DNA of 64,000 bases from JAJYKC01 sp963823105 (GTDB lineage: Bacteria > Acidobacteriota > Terriglobia > Bryobacterales > Bryobacteraceae), in assembly GCA_963823105.1 (NCBI GenBank), contig CAWGKC010000017.1, positions 186,001-250,000 of the forward strand, written 5' to 3'. The notes below the pieces were generated by a model, which saw nothing but the letters and a program-made list of their open reading frames with translations, was not told the DNA's origin and searched no databases. Made by a program: the position numbers and the translations under genes. Each line of letters opens with the position of its first letter. Position 1 is the first letter of the stretch. Below are positions 15,390 to 24,839 of this stretch, piece after piece.

Positions 15390-16691
15390 CTAAGGGTCGA
15401 TATACCGGGCTCCTCTGTTCCGTCGTATCTCAGTTCCGGGACGACGGCAGACACCTCGTTTGAAAAAGGCATCGCAATCGTTCGCGAGGAAAAGATTCAC
15501 CGCGGCACAATCGGAGAAGATCGGTCCCGTCTGCTCCGCTTCGAATCCGAGTCACCCCCCCATGGTGACGCAATCCGTGACGCAAGCGTGACGGAGGGGA
15601 CGGAAGTCTAGCTAAACACGACGCGCCATTCCCTCCGCCATTACCCGCCCAAATCGCCAGTGAACTAAACCGCTACGCGGTAATCGGCTACGACAGGGCC
15701 GACCGGAGTGACGGCGTCGCGGGGCAATGCGAATAGCGCTATGCGCTTCAGTTTGACATGCCGATGCGCTAAGATCAGTTCGGAATGAACCGTCGCGGAG
15801 TAGTGGATGTTGCGTCAATTCGCCGTCTTCAACAAGACCACAATATGTTGGGGTCTCTCCCCGCCACGGTACTTCGCGCCGGAATGGCAGTCCAATTTGC
15901 CGCTTGGTTGGTAAAAGAAGTCCATACGCGACAGCGGTTTACGGGCAATAAAACATTTCCGGTCCGTTGCGATCAATACACCATAGGCGACCGCCCAACC
16001 ACGCGAAATTCGCCCCCCGGAGTCGTCACAACAAAGGCTGCGACGGGCCGTTTCTCCAGAGCGTAGCCGTTTAGCTCACCGCCTATTCCCCGCGGTTCAG
16101 TTCACCGCGCGGTTACTTCACCTTTGCGCCCGGCCCTGTGCCCTCTCCCCCAATATCCCCGCGCGCAAAGCTGAAGCAACCTTTTACAGTCACACCGCGC
16201 CAAAATATTTATATCTCACTGCCCCTCAATAACTTACACCCCATCCTCGCCTTCCCCCCCTCGTCTTTTTCCCACCCCCCGCGCTATCGTGTAACCAAGA
16301 GCGAGACGACTGATCATCTTCGTCCTCGCCGCTAAGCGGTCTCCATTCTAGACAAGGGAGATCGCGAATGCAAAAAGGTGGGCGCTGGCCGCTCGCGTTT
16401 GACGCGGCCCCTATCCAGTTTAAGGGTGACCTGAACGGGTTTTTGATCTTCGTAAAAAGCAACGTTGCACCATATTATTAGGAAACAAAGGAAAGAAGGA
16501 GGGAAAGTAAAGAATCGGAACGGCAAACCGAAAACCAGCCACGGGCGAGACACGCTCGGCATAACCTTGTCGCAAGGCCAATGATTCAGGTCGTTTTGTT
16601 TATAATTCGATCTCCCGGATTGTATGGCGCGTTGGCGCGTGAGTCCCAGACGTTCAGCCGGCGTCCGCTTCCGCGCGGCACAGACCTCGCT
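15390..16691. other. Long stretch without a convincing gene
   Basis: About 1.3 kb with only short ORFs of poor coding character on either strand. An 86-codon frame at 15351-15611 starts inside the inverted repeat and could contain a gene remnant (from about LLRVDIPGSSVPSYLSSG). The part from 16140 to 16560 is AT-richer with homopolymer runs. A small palindrome (ACCGC-TAC-GCGGT) lies near 15670. I see no tRNA, rRNA, CRISPR array or recognisable transposase. It is probably the degraded right part of the island. Confidence 0.5.
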
Positions 16692-16988
16692 TCACAACGA
16701 AGCCATAATCCGCCGCCGCCGGTCCCTCCACTCATCGCTCGAAACCAGCGTCGATCCGGCCTCGATGATTCTCGGAAGCAGATCGAAAACGTCCGCCGCC
16801 GACCATGTCGCGCCATGGCGGTTGCGGTAGCCGCGCTGGTTCAGCGACTCGGCGGCGCGGGCGAGCTGATGATCCTGGACGATCGATTCCAGGATGGACA
16901 ATAGAACCTGACGCTCGCCTGGATCTTCCTCCAAATGGCGGCAATCGGGCGCGATTCGCAAACCGTAAGGAACTTCAATCTCGGGCAT
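16692..16988 (-). CDS. Recombinase-like helix-turn-helix protein
   Basis: A 98-residue protein. The segment VPYGLRIAPDCRHLEEDPGE, then LARAAESLNQRGYRNRHGAT and WSAADVFDLL, resembles the middle region of large serine recombinases (recombinase domain with helix-turn-helix), but there is no catalytic resolvase domain. A strong ribosome binding site (GGAGGGAGT) directly precedes ATG 16988, so this start is chosen over 17153. Stand-alone proteins of this kind are seen as hypothetical genes in acidobacteria; it could also be a leftover of an integrase. It marks the right end of the island, next to the kinase operon. Confidence 0.5.
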   Translation of the reverse strand: MPEIEVPYGLRIAPDCRHLEEDPGERQVLLSILESIVQDHQLARAAESLNQRGYRNRHGATWSAADVFDLLPRIIEAGSTLVSSDEWRDRRRRIMASL

Positions 16989-17155
16989 ACTCCCTCCAAA
17001 TGACGCGTGACCGTAGGCGTCACAGGCAACTATACGGCCAACCGGAGCGATTGGGTACGAACGACTTGTGCTCCCCGGTCCGCCGAAAATGTTCATGTCC
17101 GGGACGAAGCTGTGCGAAACCGGATAAATCGGATACGCTAAACTTAGGCACACCT

Positions 17156-18942
17156 GTGGAGCGCATCGGAAGATATCAAGTCATGGACGAGGTGGGACGC
17201 GGCGCCATGGGCGTCGTCTACCGCGGGCAGGACCCGACGATTGGCCGGGTCATCGCCATCAAGACCATCCGCCTGGCGGATTTAACCGACGGCGCCGAGC
17301 GGCAGCGGCTCCGCGACCGCCTGTTCCGCGAGGCGCAATCGGCGGGCATCCTCTCCCATCCCAACATCGTGACCATCTACGACATCGCCGAGGAAAACGG
17401 CATGGCGTATATTTTCATGGAGTTCGTCAACGGGCCGCCGCTCGAGAAACTGCTCGCGTCGCCCGACGGAATGGAACCGGCGCAAGTGCTGAATATCCTG
17501 CGGCAAACGGCGCTCGCGCTCGATTACGCCCACCGCAAAGGCATCGTGCATCGGGACATCAAACCGGCCAACATCATGGTGCATGACGATGGCCAGGCGA
17601 AGGTCACCGACTTCGGCGTGGCCAAGATCGTCTCTCAGCAGATGACCCAAACCGGGGCGATGATGGGCACCCCGAGTTACATGTCGCCGGAGCAGGTGCA
17701 AGGACAGGCCGTGGACGGACGGGCGGACCAGTTTTCGCTCGCCGTCATCGCCTATGAAGTAATGACCGGCGAAAAACCGTTCGTGGCCGACTACCTGCCT
17801 ACGCTCCTATACAAGATCGTGCGGGAGGAACCGGCGCCCGCGCACCGCCTCAATCCCGCCCTCGGCCCGAAAATCGAAGAAACGCTTCGTAAAGCGCTCG
17901 CGAAAGATCCCAACTCCCGCTTCGCCACCTGCACCGAGTTCATAGAGGCGCTCAGCCTCGCCTGCCTGGAGTCGCCGGATTGGCGTCCGATGACCAGCGG
18001 CTCGAGCCAGTCCCAGGAGACCGTGGCGCGGACCGAACTCGACGCCGGACCGGAGTTGACTCCCGCGCTGTCTGAGGAGACCGTAGGTGTGAGCGCGGCG
18101 GTGGCAAACGGCTCCGGAGCGTCGGCGGGCGGCCAAGTGGCGCTTCCGATTTCCCTCCCGCCTCCGGTGCGTCCCGCCCGGCTGGACGATTCCGACGGAA
18201 ATCCGCTCTTTAAGAACGTCGTCAAGGTCCTGGTCGTGCTGGCCATCCTCGGCGGACTCTACGCCGCGGCACATTTCTACCTCCTCACTCCTTCCAACAG
18301 CGCCACCGGCACACCCGCCGCCCCACCACCACCACCGCCTCCATTCCCGCACCGGTCGTAAAAACGCCGCCCCCCGCCACCGCGCCCGCCGCCGCTCCAA
18401 AAACGGCCCCACCCGTCGAAGCGCCGCCGCAACCGCCGCCGGAGCGTAAAATGGAGGCGGTGGTAAAAAAACCGGCGGCTAGGGCGGAGCGCTCCGTCGA
18501 ATCGGACGCGTCCGCGGCGGCAACTACGACGGCGCGGTCGATCCAGTTCGTCACCCATCCGCCGGGAGCGTTGTTGACCATCGACGGCGACAACGGCCGC
18601 AATTGTAAATCGCCCTGCGAGCTTTCGCTCCCCGCCGGGCGGCATGTTCTCGCCGTCGCCCTGAGTGGATACCGTTCCAGCAAGAAGGTCTTCGAAGCGC
18701 CGAAGGAATCGGAGATTTTCATGGACCTCGACAAGTTGGGTGGAACGCTCAGCGTGAACTCCGAGCCTCCGGGGGCGACGATGGCCATCGATGGGAAACA
18801 GCAGACGCGCCGCTCGCCGGCGACGTTGACTCTTCCCCCTGGGCATCACGAAGTCGACCTGACCCTCGATGGACGGCGTGCGCGAGGGGAAGTGGACTTG
18901 CTCGACGGGGATTTTAAAATATTGACGCTGCGCTTGCAGTGA
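17156..18942 (+). CDS. Membrane Ser/Thr protein kinase with PEGA repeats (one frameshift)
   Basis: Residues 1-270 are a Hanks-type kinase: glycine loop GRGAMG (14-19), Lys36 in AIKT, HRD at 132-134, DFG at 152-154 and GTPSYMSPEQ. A membrane helix follows (VVKVLVVLAILGGLYAAAHF), then a proline-rich linker and two PEGA repeats (FVTHPPGALLTIDGD and VNSEPPGATMAIDGK), which lie outside the membrane. The frame shifts near 18330 inside a CCA repeat; the linker and PEGA part continue in the next frame to 18942. I take GTG 17156 as start because it gives the complete first strand. The neighbours downstream are secreted proteins of the same operon. Confidence 0.85.
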
Positions 18943-18949
18943 GGCCGCT

Positions 18950-19753
18950 ATGGCGCGATGGGCCAAGTTAGCGATTCTGCTCGTTCTGGTTTCGCTCCCA
19001 GTCTTCGGCACGATCCGGCTCTATCTTAAAGACGGCGGTTTCCACGAGGTCCGCGAATATCAAGTGCTGGCCGATCGCGTTCGCTTCTACAGCGTGGAGC
19101 GGAGCGAATGGGAGGAGATTCCGCTCGATCTCGCCGACCTGAAGCGAACCGAAGACGAGCAAAAGAAGCTGCGGGATTCCGAGCGTGAAGAAGTGCAAAT
19201 GCAAAAGGAAGAGAACGCGGCCGAGCGCCAGACGCGGCTGGAGGTGGCCAGCGTTCCGATGACCGCCGGAGCCTACACGATCGAGAACGGTAAGGCCGTC
19301 CCGGTGCCGCAAGGCGAATCGACGGTGGTGAACGACAAGAAGCGAAGTATTTTGAAAGCGCTCTCGCCGGTGCCTCTGGTGAGCGGCAAGGCCACGGTGC
19401 AGTTGAAAGGGGAACGCGCTCCGACGGTGGTTCACACGGCGGCGCCGGAGTTCTACATGCGCCTCGACCAGCCCGAGCGGTTCGGAATCATCCGGCTAAC
19501 GCCTAAGAAGGGCGTGCGGATCGCCGAGAAAGTGACGATTATCCCCGTCGCCAATCAACCGGTGGAGGATCCCGACCTGGTGGAAGTGATCCGCCAGCAG
19601 GTGGGCGACGGCTTATACAAGGTGACGCCGATGAAGCCCCTGGACCCAGGCGAGTACGCGGTGGTGGAATTCACCGAGAACGAGCTCAATATGCAGATCT
19701 GGGATTTCTCGGTCGCTGCAACGGCGGACCGTCCGGGCGCATCAGTTAAATAA
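18950..19753 (+). CDS. Secreted hypothetical protein
   Basis: A 267-residue protein with a signal peptide (AKLAILLVLVSLPVFG, residues 5-20). It starts eight bases after the kinase gene. An early segment LYLKDGGFHEVREYQVLADR resembles the start of the next protein in the operon (LTLKDGRTIQG), suggesting a shared small beta domain. A charged helical linker (about 65-95) precedes a C-terminal beta-rich domain with LDPGEYAVVEF. I do not recognise a named family. Position suggests an envelope function together with the kinase. Confidence 0.65.
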   Translation: MARWAKLAILLVLVSLPVFGTIRLYLKDGGFHEVREYQVLADRVRFYSVERSEWEEIPLDLADLKRTEDEQKKLRDSEREEVQMQKEENAAERQTRLEVASVPMTAGAYTIENGKAVPVPQGESTVVNDKKRSILKALSPVPLVSGKATVQLKGERAPTVVHTAAPEFYMRLDQPERFGIIRLTPKKGVRIAEKVTIIPVANQPVEDPDLVEVIRQQVGDGLYKVTPMKPLDPGEYAVVEFTENELNMQIWDFSVAATADRPGASVK

Positions 19754-19785
19754 CCTTCGATGGGAGTTTACGGAACGGAGAACAG

Positions 19786-20715
19786 ATGCGACATAAATTT
19801 ACACTTCTCATGTGCCTTTTCGGCGTTGTGAGCTTGGCCGACACGCTGACGCTGAAGGACGGGCGAACCATCCAGGGTTCCTACATCGGCGGCGACACGC
19901 GGAACGTGAGAATGCTGGTGGATGGGAACGTGCAATCCTTCGACGTATCGAGCACGCAGTCCCTTCAGTTCGGCGATGGCGCACAAGCCTCCTACGCTCC
20001 GGCCGCCACCGCCGCTCCGCCCGCGCAGTCCGGCGGTTGGCATCAGGCTCCCTCCGCCCAAGCGCAGTCCGAGCCGGCGGGCGACACTGGGACTCCCAGC
20101 GGATCCGCCGGTCCGATCGACGGCCCTCCGCGGATGAGACGCCATGTGGACGATCCCTCCGTTGCCTCCGGCGTCGTCTCCGATCAACCGGCGGTTGCGG
20201 CCGCGCCCACTGGCCCGATCGTTCCGCAAGGGGCGGAAATCGTGATCCGCATGACCGACGACGTCGATTCGCAGCGGGACTCGGTGGGGAAAACGTATAA
20301 GGCGAGCTTGGCCAAAGACGTCGTCGTGGATGGCGCGACGGTGATTCCGGTGGGAGCCGATGTCACCGTGAAACTGGTAAGCGACGAAAAATCCGGGAAG
20401 ATCACCGGCAAGACGGTGCTGACGCTCGATCTGACCGAGGTCATGGTGAACGGGAAGATGACGGCCCTCGATACGAACGTAGTGAACCAGGAAAGCAGCA
20501 GCCGTGGCAAGCGCTCGGCGGGCGTGATCGGTGGGGCGACGGCGCTGGGTGCGATCATCGGCGCGGTCGCCGGCGGAGGCGCGGGCGCGGCCATTGGCGC
20601 GGCCTCGGGCGCCGCGGTGGGTACCGGCGCACAGGTGATGACGAAGGGCCAGCGAGTGAAAATCCCCGCGGAAACGAAACTCACCTTCACCTTGCAACAG
20701 CCGCTGCAGCTTTAG
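19786..20715 (+). CDS. Secreted protein with glycine-zipper segment
   Basis: A 309-residue protein with a signal peptide (FTLLMCLFGVVSLA). After a small N-terminal domain (TLTLKDGRTIQGSYIGGDTR) and a Pro/Ala/Gln-rich linker there is a conserved domain beginning EIVIRMTDDVDSQRDSVGKT, then a glycine-zipper stretch (AIIGAVAGGGAGAAIGAASG), and a last strand LTFTLQQPL. Proteins with this order are common in acidobacteria; the glycine zipper suggests membrane association, and the function is not known. It is the third gene of the kinase operon. Confidence 0.65.
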   Translation: MRHKFTLLMCLFGVVSLADTLTLKDGRTIQGSYIGGDTRNVRMLVDGNVQSFDVSSTQSLQFGDGAQASYAPAATAAPPAQSGGWHQAPSAQAQSEPAGDTGTPSGSAGPIDGPPRMRRHVDDPSVASGVVSDQPAVAAAPTGPIVPQGAEIVIRMTDDVDSQRDSVGKTYKASLAKDVVVDGATVIPVGADVTVKLVSDEKSGKITGKTVLTLDLTEVMVNGKMTALDTNVVNQESSSRGKRSAGVIGGATALGAIIGAVAGGGAGAAIGAASGAAVGTGAQVMTKGQRVKIPAETKLTFTLQQPLQL

Positions 20716-20756
20716 GCGGCGAATGCGCCGCGCCCGGCGGTACACTTTAATCCAGC

Positions 20757-22025
20757 ATGAATAAGAAACTGTTCCATGGCTGGTACATTACCGCGGGCGC
20801 GTTTCTGACCTTCGGGATTTCCGTCGGAATTCCCTACTACAACATAAGCTTCTTCTACGACTATTTCCAGCGCGCCTTCGGCTGGTCGCGATCGGAGATC
20901 ACCCTCGGCTTCCCGCTGGCGGCGCTGCTTACGATCTGGGCGGGCCCGCTGCTGGTGCCGAAATTCAGCCCGCGCAAACTGATCGTCTTCGGCACCGGGC
21001 TGACGGCGCTGGCGCTGGCCGGCTTCGCCTGGATGGGCGGTTCCCTGCCCGTCTATTACGGGCTGTGGGTTCTCTACACCGTCGGCTATATTTGCGCCGG
21101 ACCCATTCCGCATCAGATCATCGTTTCGCAATGGTTTCGCCGTAAGCGCGGGACGGCGATGGGCATCGTGTATGTGGGCGTGGGACTGCTCGGCAGCGCG
21201 GGCGCGTTTATCGTGAAGCCGGCGACGGCTGCGTGGGGATTCCGCGGAGCCTTGCTGTTGCTGGCCGCCCTGATGTTCCTCGCCTGGCCCCTGGCGCTGT
21301 GGCTGTTGCGCGATAAGCCGTCAGATCTAAGCCTTTATCCGGACGGCGACACCGAACCCGCGTTAGAAGCCAAAATCGCGCCGGAGAGCTTCGCCACGCT
21401 TCTCGGGAGCTATCCCTTCTGGCTGCTGCTCATTGGCAGTTTCTGTTCCATCGGTTCGATCGGCGCGGTGAACTTTCACATGAAATTCGTTTTTCTCGAC
21501 GAGGGTTTCCGCGCGGGAGAGCAGTTGGACGGAGCGTGGCGCACCGCCTCGATTCTCATTCTCTGGTCGAGCATCGCCGGACGTCTTTCGATCGGCTACC
21601 TCGCCGACCGCTTCAGCAAAAAATACGTGATGCTCGCGACCTACGTCATCGTCGCGGCGACGATTCCGCTGCTGCTGTGGGTGCGTCCGCCTCAGACGCC
21701 GTTGCTTTTCTCGATCCTCTTCGGCCTGGCGATGGGCGCCGATTATATGTTGATTCCGCTGATGGCCGCCGACCAATTCGGCGTGAACACGCTGGCCAGA
21801 GCGATGGCGGTGATCCTGCCGGTGAACACCATCGGGCAGACATGGTTTCCTTATTTCGTCTCGATCCTCCGGGAACGGGCCGGAAGCTACACGGTGGCCA
21901 TGGGCGCAGTCTTCGCGCTGGCGGTACTGGGATCCCTCGCCATCGCTCTGTTGCCCCGCCGTCCCGCGGCGCTGGCCGCGGGGACGGCGGGCGAAACCGC
22001 TACGGCAACAAATATTTCTCGATGA
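20757..22025 (+). CDS. MFS transporter, monocarboxylate/oxalate-formate type
   Basis: A 422-residue protein with 12 predicted membrane helices and a long central loop. The start FHGWYITAGAFLTFGISVGI and the segment QWFRRKRGTAMGI (cytoplasmic loop 4-5 style motif) are typical of the OFA/monocarboxylate branch of the major facilitator superfamily. The likely substrate is a small organic anion, but it cannot be read from the sequence. It ends inside the 3' end of the convergent peptidase gene (26-base overlap). Confidence 0.85.
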   Translation: MNKKLFHGWYITAGAFLTFGISVGIPYYNISFFYDYFQRAFGWSRSEITLGFPLAALLTIWAGPLLVPKFSPRKLIVFGTGLTALALAGFAWMGGSLPVYYGLWVLYTVGYICAGPIPHQIIVSQWFRRKRGTAMGIVYVGVGLLGSAGAFIVKPATAAWGFRGALLLLAALMFLAWPLALWLLRDKPSDLSLYPDGDTEPALEAKIAPESFATLLGSYPFWLLLIGSFCSIGSIGAVNFHMKFVFLDEGFRAGEQLDGAWRTASILILWSSIAGRLSIGYLADRFSKKYVMLATYVIVAATIPLLLWVRPPQTPLLFSILFGLAMGADYMLIPLMAADQFGVNTLARAMAVILPVNTIGQTWFPYFVSILRERAGSYTVAMGAVFALAVLGSLAIALLPRRPAALAAGTAGETATATNISR

Positions 22026-23928
22026 AAAGCACCGTCGCGGCGAACTGGTAATCGCGATTGCCTTTCTTCGCGAAGCCGTGGCCTTCGTCGGCCGCCATCA
22101 GAAACCACACCGGGACGCCATTGCCGCGCAGCGACGACGCCATCTGCATGCCTTCCGTGTAGGGGACGCGCGGATCGTTGCGGCCGGCGACGATGAACAT
22201 CGGCTTGGTGATGTTGGCGGCATGGGCCATCGGCGAAATGGTCGAGAGAAAATCGCGCATCTTCGGATCGCGTTCGTCGCCGTATTCGACGCGGCGAAGA
22301 TCGCGCCGGTACGATTCGGTGTGTTCGAGAAACGTGATCCAGTTGGAGATGCCGACGACATCGAGCGCGCAGCGGAAGCGGGCGTTGTAGTGGGTCATGC
22401 TGGCCAGCGTCATATAACCGCCATAGCTGCCGCCGGTGACCATGATGCGCGAGGAATCGAGCGCAGGTTGCGTCGAGATCCAATCGAGCAGCGCGCCAAT
22501 ATCTTTCACCGAATCCTCGCGCTTCACGCCGTTGTCGAGATTAACGAACTTCGTGCCGTAGCCGCTGGAGCCGCGGACGTTGGGGAAGATCAGGGCGATG
22601 CCGAGCTCGTCGATCAGATAGTTGTACGCGCCCAAATAGCCGGGCTGGAACTGCCCTTCCGGCCCGCCATGAATGTTGACGATCACCGGCCGGGCGCCGG
22701 AGAAGCGCGCCGGCGGGCGGTAATAGTAGCCCGAAACGGTGAGACCGTCGAAGCTCTTCCAGCGGATCAATTCGGGCGTCGCGAACGCTTTGGCATCCAC
22801 TCCGCCGGTTTCGCTGAAAGTCCAACGGTCCAGGCGGCGCGATCCGGCGTCGAGCGAATAGACGTCGCCGGGCGAGTGCGACGAGGTGACGGTGAAGGCA
22901 AGCTCACTCGCGCCACGGCGCCATCCGAGGCTCGATACGTTGCCCATCGGGAGCGCGGGCAACGGCGCTTCTTTCCACGACCGGGTTTCAACGACGTGCA
23001 GCTTTTCCACTCCGTCCTCGTTCACGATATAGGCGAGAAACCCGCCGTCTTTCGACAGCTCGAACGCGCTCACGTCCCAATGGAGCGCGGGAAGCGGGAA
23101 CTCCAGCTTGCGGCTGGACAGGTCGAACGACGCGAAACGCTCGAAATCCGAATCCTGATTGGTGCGCAAATAAAGCCGCTTGCCGTCGGGTGCGAACACC
23201 GCGCGGTTGTAAGAGACGGCGTCTTTTTCAAGGCCGATCGATTCGCGCGCGCCGCTCGCCAGATCGACGAGGTAAATCGCCGCATCGTAAATGGAGCGAT
23301 AACGGCCGACGAGCAGCGACTTGCCATCGGGCGAAAAATCCTCGGCCGACCATCCGCCGCTGTCCGCTTCGACCACCATTCGGGCGGCTTCGGGGTGGTC
23401 CGGGTCCATTACCCAGATGTCTGAGTCTTTCCCGTCGCGGCGGGTGGAGGCCCAGGCGATGCGGCCGCCGTCCCTGGACCAGACGGCGCCGGTGTTGCGG
23501 GATTTGCCGTCCGTGAGCCGCTTCGTCGCGCCCGTCTTCAGGTCGTAGAGATACAGTTGATACCATTCGCCGCCGCCGGTGTCCTTGGTGAACACAAACG
23601 ATCCGCCGGAGGGCCGGTAGCGGGCGCCGGAGATGCGGTCGGAGTAAAAAGTAAGCTGCGTGCGCGCTCCGCCCGGCATGGCGAGGCGGTGAATCTGCGG
23701 CGTCTGGGCGAAACGCGTGGCGATCAGCATTTCGCGGCTGTCCGGGGCCCAATCGAGAAACGCGGCGGCGCGAAAATCGCTGTAGGCGTCGAGCGTTTCC
23801 ATCAACGGCGCGGGGATGGGAGGAACGCCCTCGGCGGTGAGGTTGGAAGGAACGGGAAGGTTGGCGCTGGCGGCGACGGAGGCGAGCGGAAAAAGGAGCG
23901 AAGCGGCGGCCACGGTACAAAGTCGCAT
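22000..23928 (-). CDS. S9-family prolyl oligopeptidase-like peptidase, secreted
   Basis: A 642-residue protein with a signal peptide (LCTVAAASLLFPLASVAASA). Residues about 40-380 form a beta-propeller (repeats such as GAVWSRDGGRIAWAS and AVFAPDGKRLYLR) and the C-terminus is an alpha/beta hydrolase. The catalytic triad is visible: Ser in GGSYGGYM (about 505), Asp in GRNDPRV and His in DEGHGF. S9 enzymes of this type cut small peptides or remove acyl-amino acids; the protein probably acts in the periplasm. The reading frame is intact and the length is normal. Confidence 0.92.
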   Translation of the reverse strand: MRLCTVAAASLLFPLASVAASANLPVPSNLTAEGVPPIPAPLMETLDAYSDFRAAAFLDWAPDSREMLIATRFAQTPQIHRLAMPGGARTQLTFYSDRISGARYRPSGGSFVFTKDTGGGEWYQLYLYDLKTGATKRLTDGKSRNTGAVWSRDGGRIAWASTRRDGKDSDIWVMDPDHPEAARMVVEADSGGWSAEDFSPDGKSLLVGRYRSIYDAAIYLVDLASGARESIGLEKDAVSYNRAVFAPDGKRLYLRTNQDSDFERFASFDLSSRKLEFPLPALHWDVSAFELSKDGGFLAYIVNEDGVEKLHVVETRSWKEAPLPALPMGNVSSLGWRRGASELAFTVTSSHSPGDVYSLDAGSRRLDRWTFSETGGVDAKAFATPELIRWKSFDGLTVSGYYYRPPARFSGARPVIVNIHGGPEGQFQPGYLGAYNYLIDELGIALIFPNVRGSSGYGTKFVNLDNGVKREDSVKDIGALLDWISTQPALDSSRIMVTGGSYGGYMTLASMTHYNARFRCALDVVGISNWITFLEHTESYRRDLRRVEYGDERDPKMRDFLSTISPMAHAANITKPMFIVAGRNDPRVPYTEGMQMASSLRGNGVPVWFLMAADEGHGFAKKGNRDYQFAATVLFIEKYLLP

Positions 23929-23961
23929 GCGACAGATTGTACCGCCGGAGGCGGGCCGGAA

Positions 23962-24829
23962 TCAGGCGAGCGATTTTTTTCCGTGGTGGCGCAACAGCGA
24001 TCCGGCGATAACCTTGCCGCGCTCGAGCGCCTGCTCGTAAGCGGCGTGGCGCTCCTGGCGAGTCAGCCGGTATCCAAACCGGTAGAGCCGTTCGATCGAC
24101 CGCCCTACGACCCAAGTGCCGGCATAGGCGATGGCGGCCTTGGGGATCAAGCCTCCGCCAAGCGGAATCTTGCCCACCAATTCGCGGGCCAGACTGCGCC
24201 AGCCAAACGCTCCGCCGATGAGAGAGGCGATCTCGGTCTTCTGCTCGCGATATCCCACGGCGCGGTCGCTAGCGGCGCCGAGCAAAAAAGTCATGCGCAC
24301 TTGATTGGCGGTGAGGACGGCGGTATCGGAGGCGAATTCGCCCGCGGCCCACGGCAGAGAGATCAGCGGGAGGATGTCGGGAAGAGCGGTAGCCAAAGCG
24401 AACACGGCGTTTTCCCTGGCGACCGAGTGGACGATGCGGTCGACGACGGGTTGGCGGAACGGCGGGAGATTTCGCGCCAGCGGGAGAGCGAGTGTGGGAT
24501 GCGCGGCGAGGATCTGGCGCACGGTGCGCTCCGGTTCTTCAAACGAAAACAGAAACGAGCCGGCGGGCTCGCCCGCGCCTTCGCTGTGGATCTCGATGTC
24601 GTAGCGGCCGGGGACGGCTCGCGCCCGGTTCGACTCTCGACAGCAGACGCTCCGCCTCGGCGCGCCGTCTCCCGGAGAGCGACGCCGGCGCGAAATAAGA
24701 CTCCATGTGAAAGAACGAAAGCTCGGTGGCGGCGTGAATGCCGATGCGAACGGGCCGCTCCGCTTCCGCTCGGACCTCATCGGGGTTCAGGTTCGCGATC
24801 GCGCCTTTCAGATGCTTTATCCAACCCAT
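23962..24829 (-). CDS. DUF697-like membrane-associated protein (one frameshift)
   Basis: The N-terminal 60 residues (GWIKHLKGAIANLNPDEVRA, IHAATELSFFHMESYF) read from ATG 24829, and the rest (GRYDIEIHSEGAGEPAGSFL to HHGKKSLA) reads in the next frame; the indel is near 24625. The C-terminal half has hydrophobic helices with GKIPLGGGLIPKAAIAYAGT, similar to the DUF697/YcjF region found near GTPases. No GTPase domain is present. Family assignment is tentative and the function unknown. The start is ten bases from the stop of the nuclease gene upstream on the same strand. Confidence 0.55.
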
Positions 24830-24839
24830 ACCTACAGCA

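Noticed and set aside
15785..16066. 93-codon ORF on the plus strand
   Set aside because: Residue composition does not look like protein and no start signal is visible.
16066..16130. Three degenerate copies of GTTCAGTTCACC-like sequence
   Set aside because: Too short and irregular for a CRISPR or a defined repeat; likely chance in decayed DNA.
16368..16481. 37-codon ORF (MQKGGRWPLAFDAAP...)
   Set aside because: No convincing ribosome binding site spacing, no similarity recognised, and no neighbour that supports it.
7779..16991. Search for a repeat of the tRNA-Leu 3' end as attR
   Set aside because: No stretch of the T-arm/acceptor end was found by eye; a weak match cannot be excluded.
22078..23424. 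448-codon frame opposite the S9 peptidase
   Set aside because: Shadow of a real gene with signal peptide and catalytic triad on the other strand.
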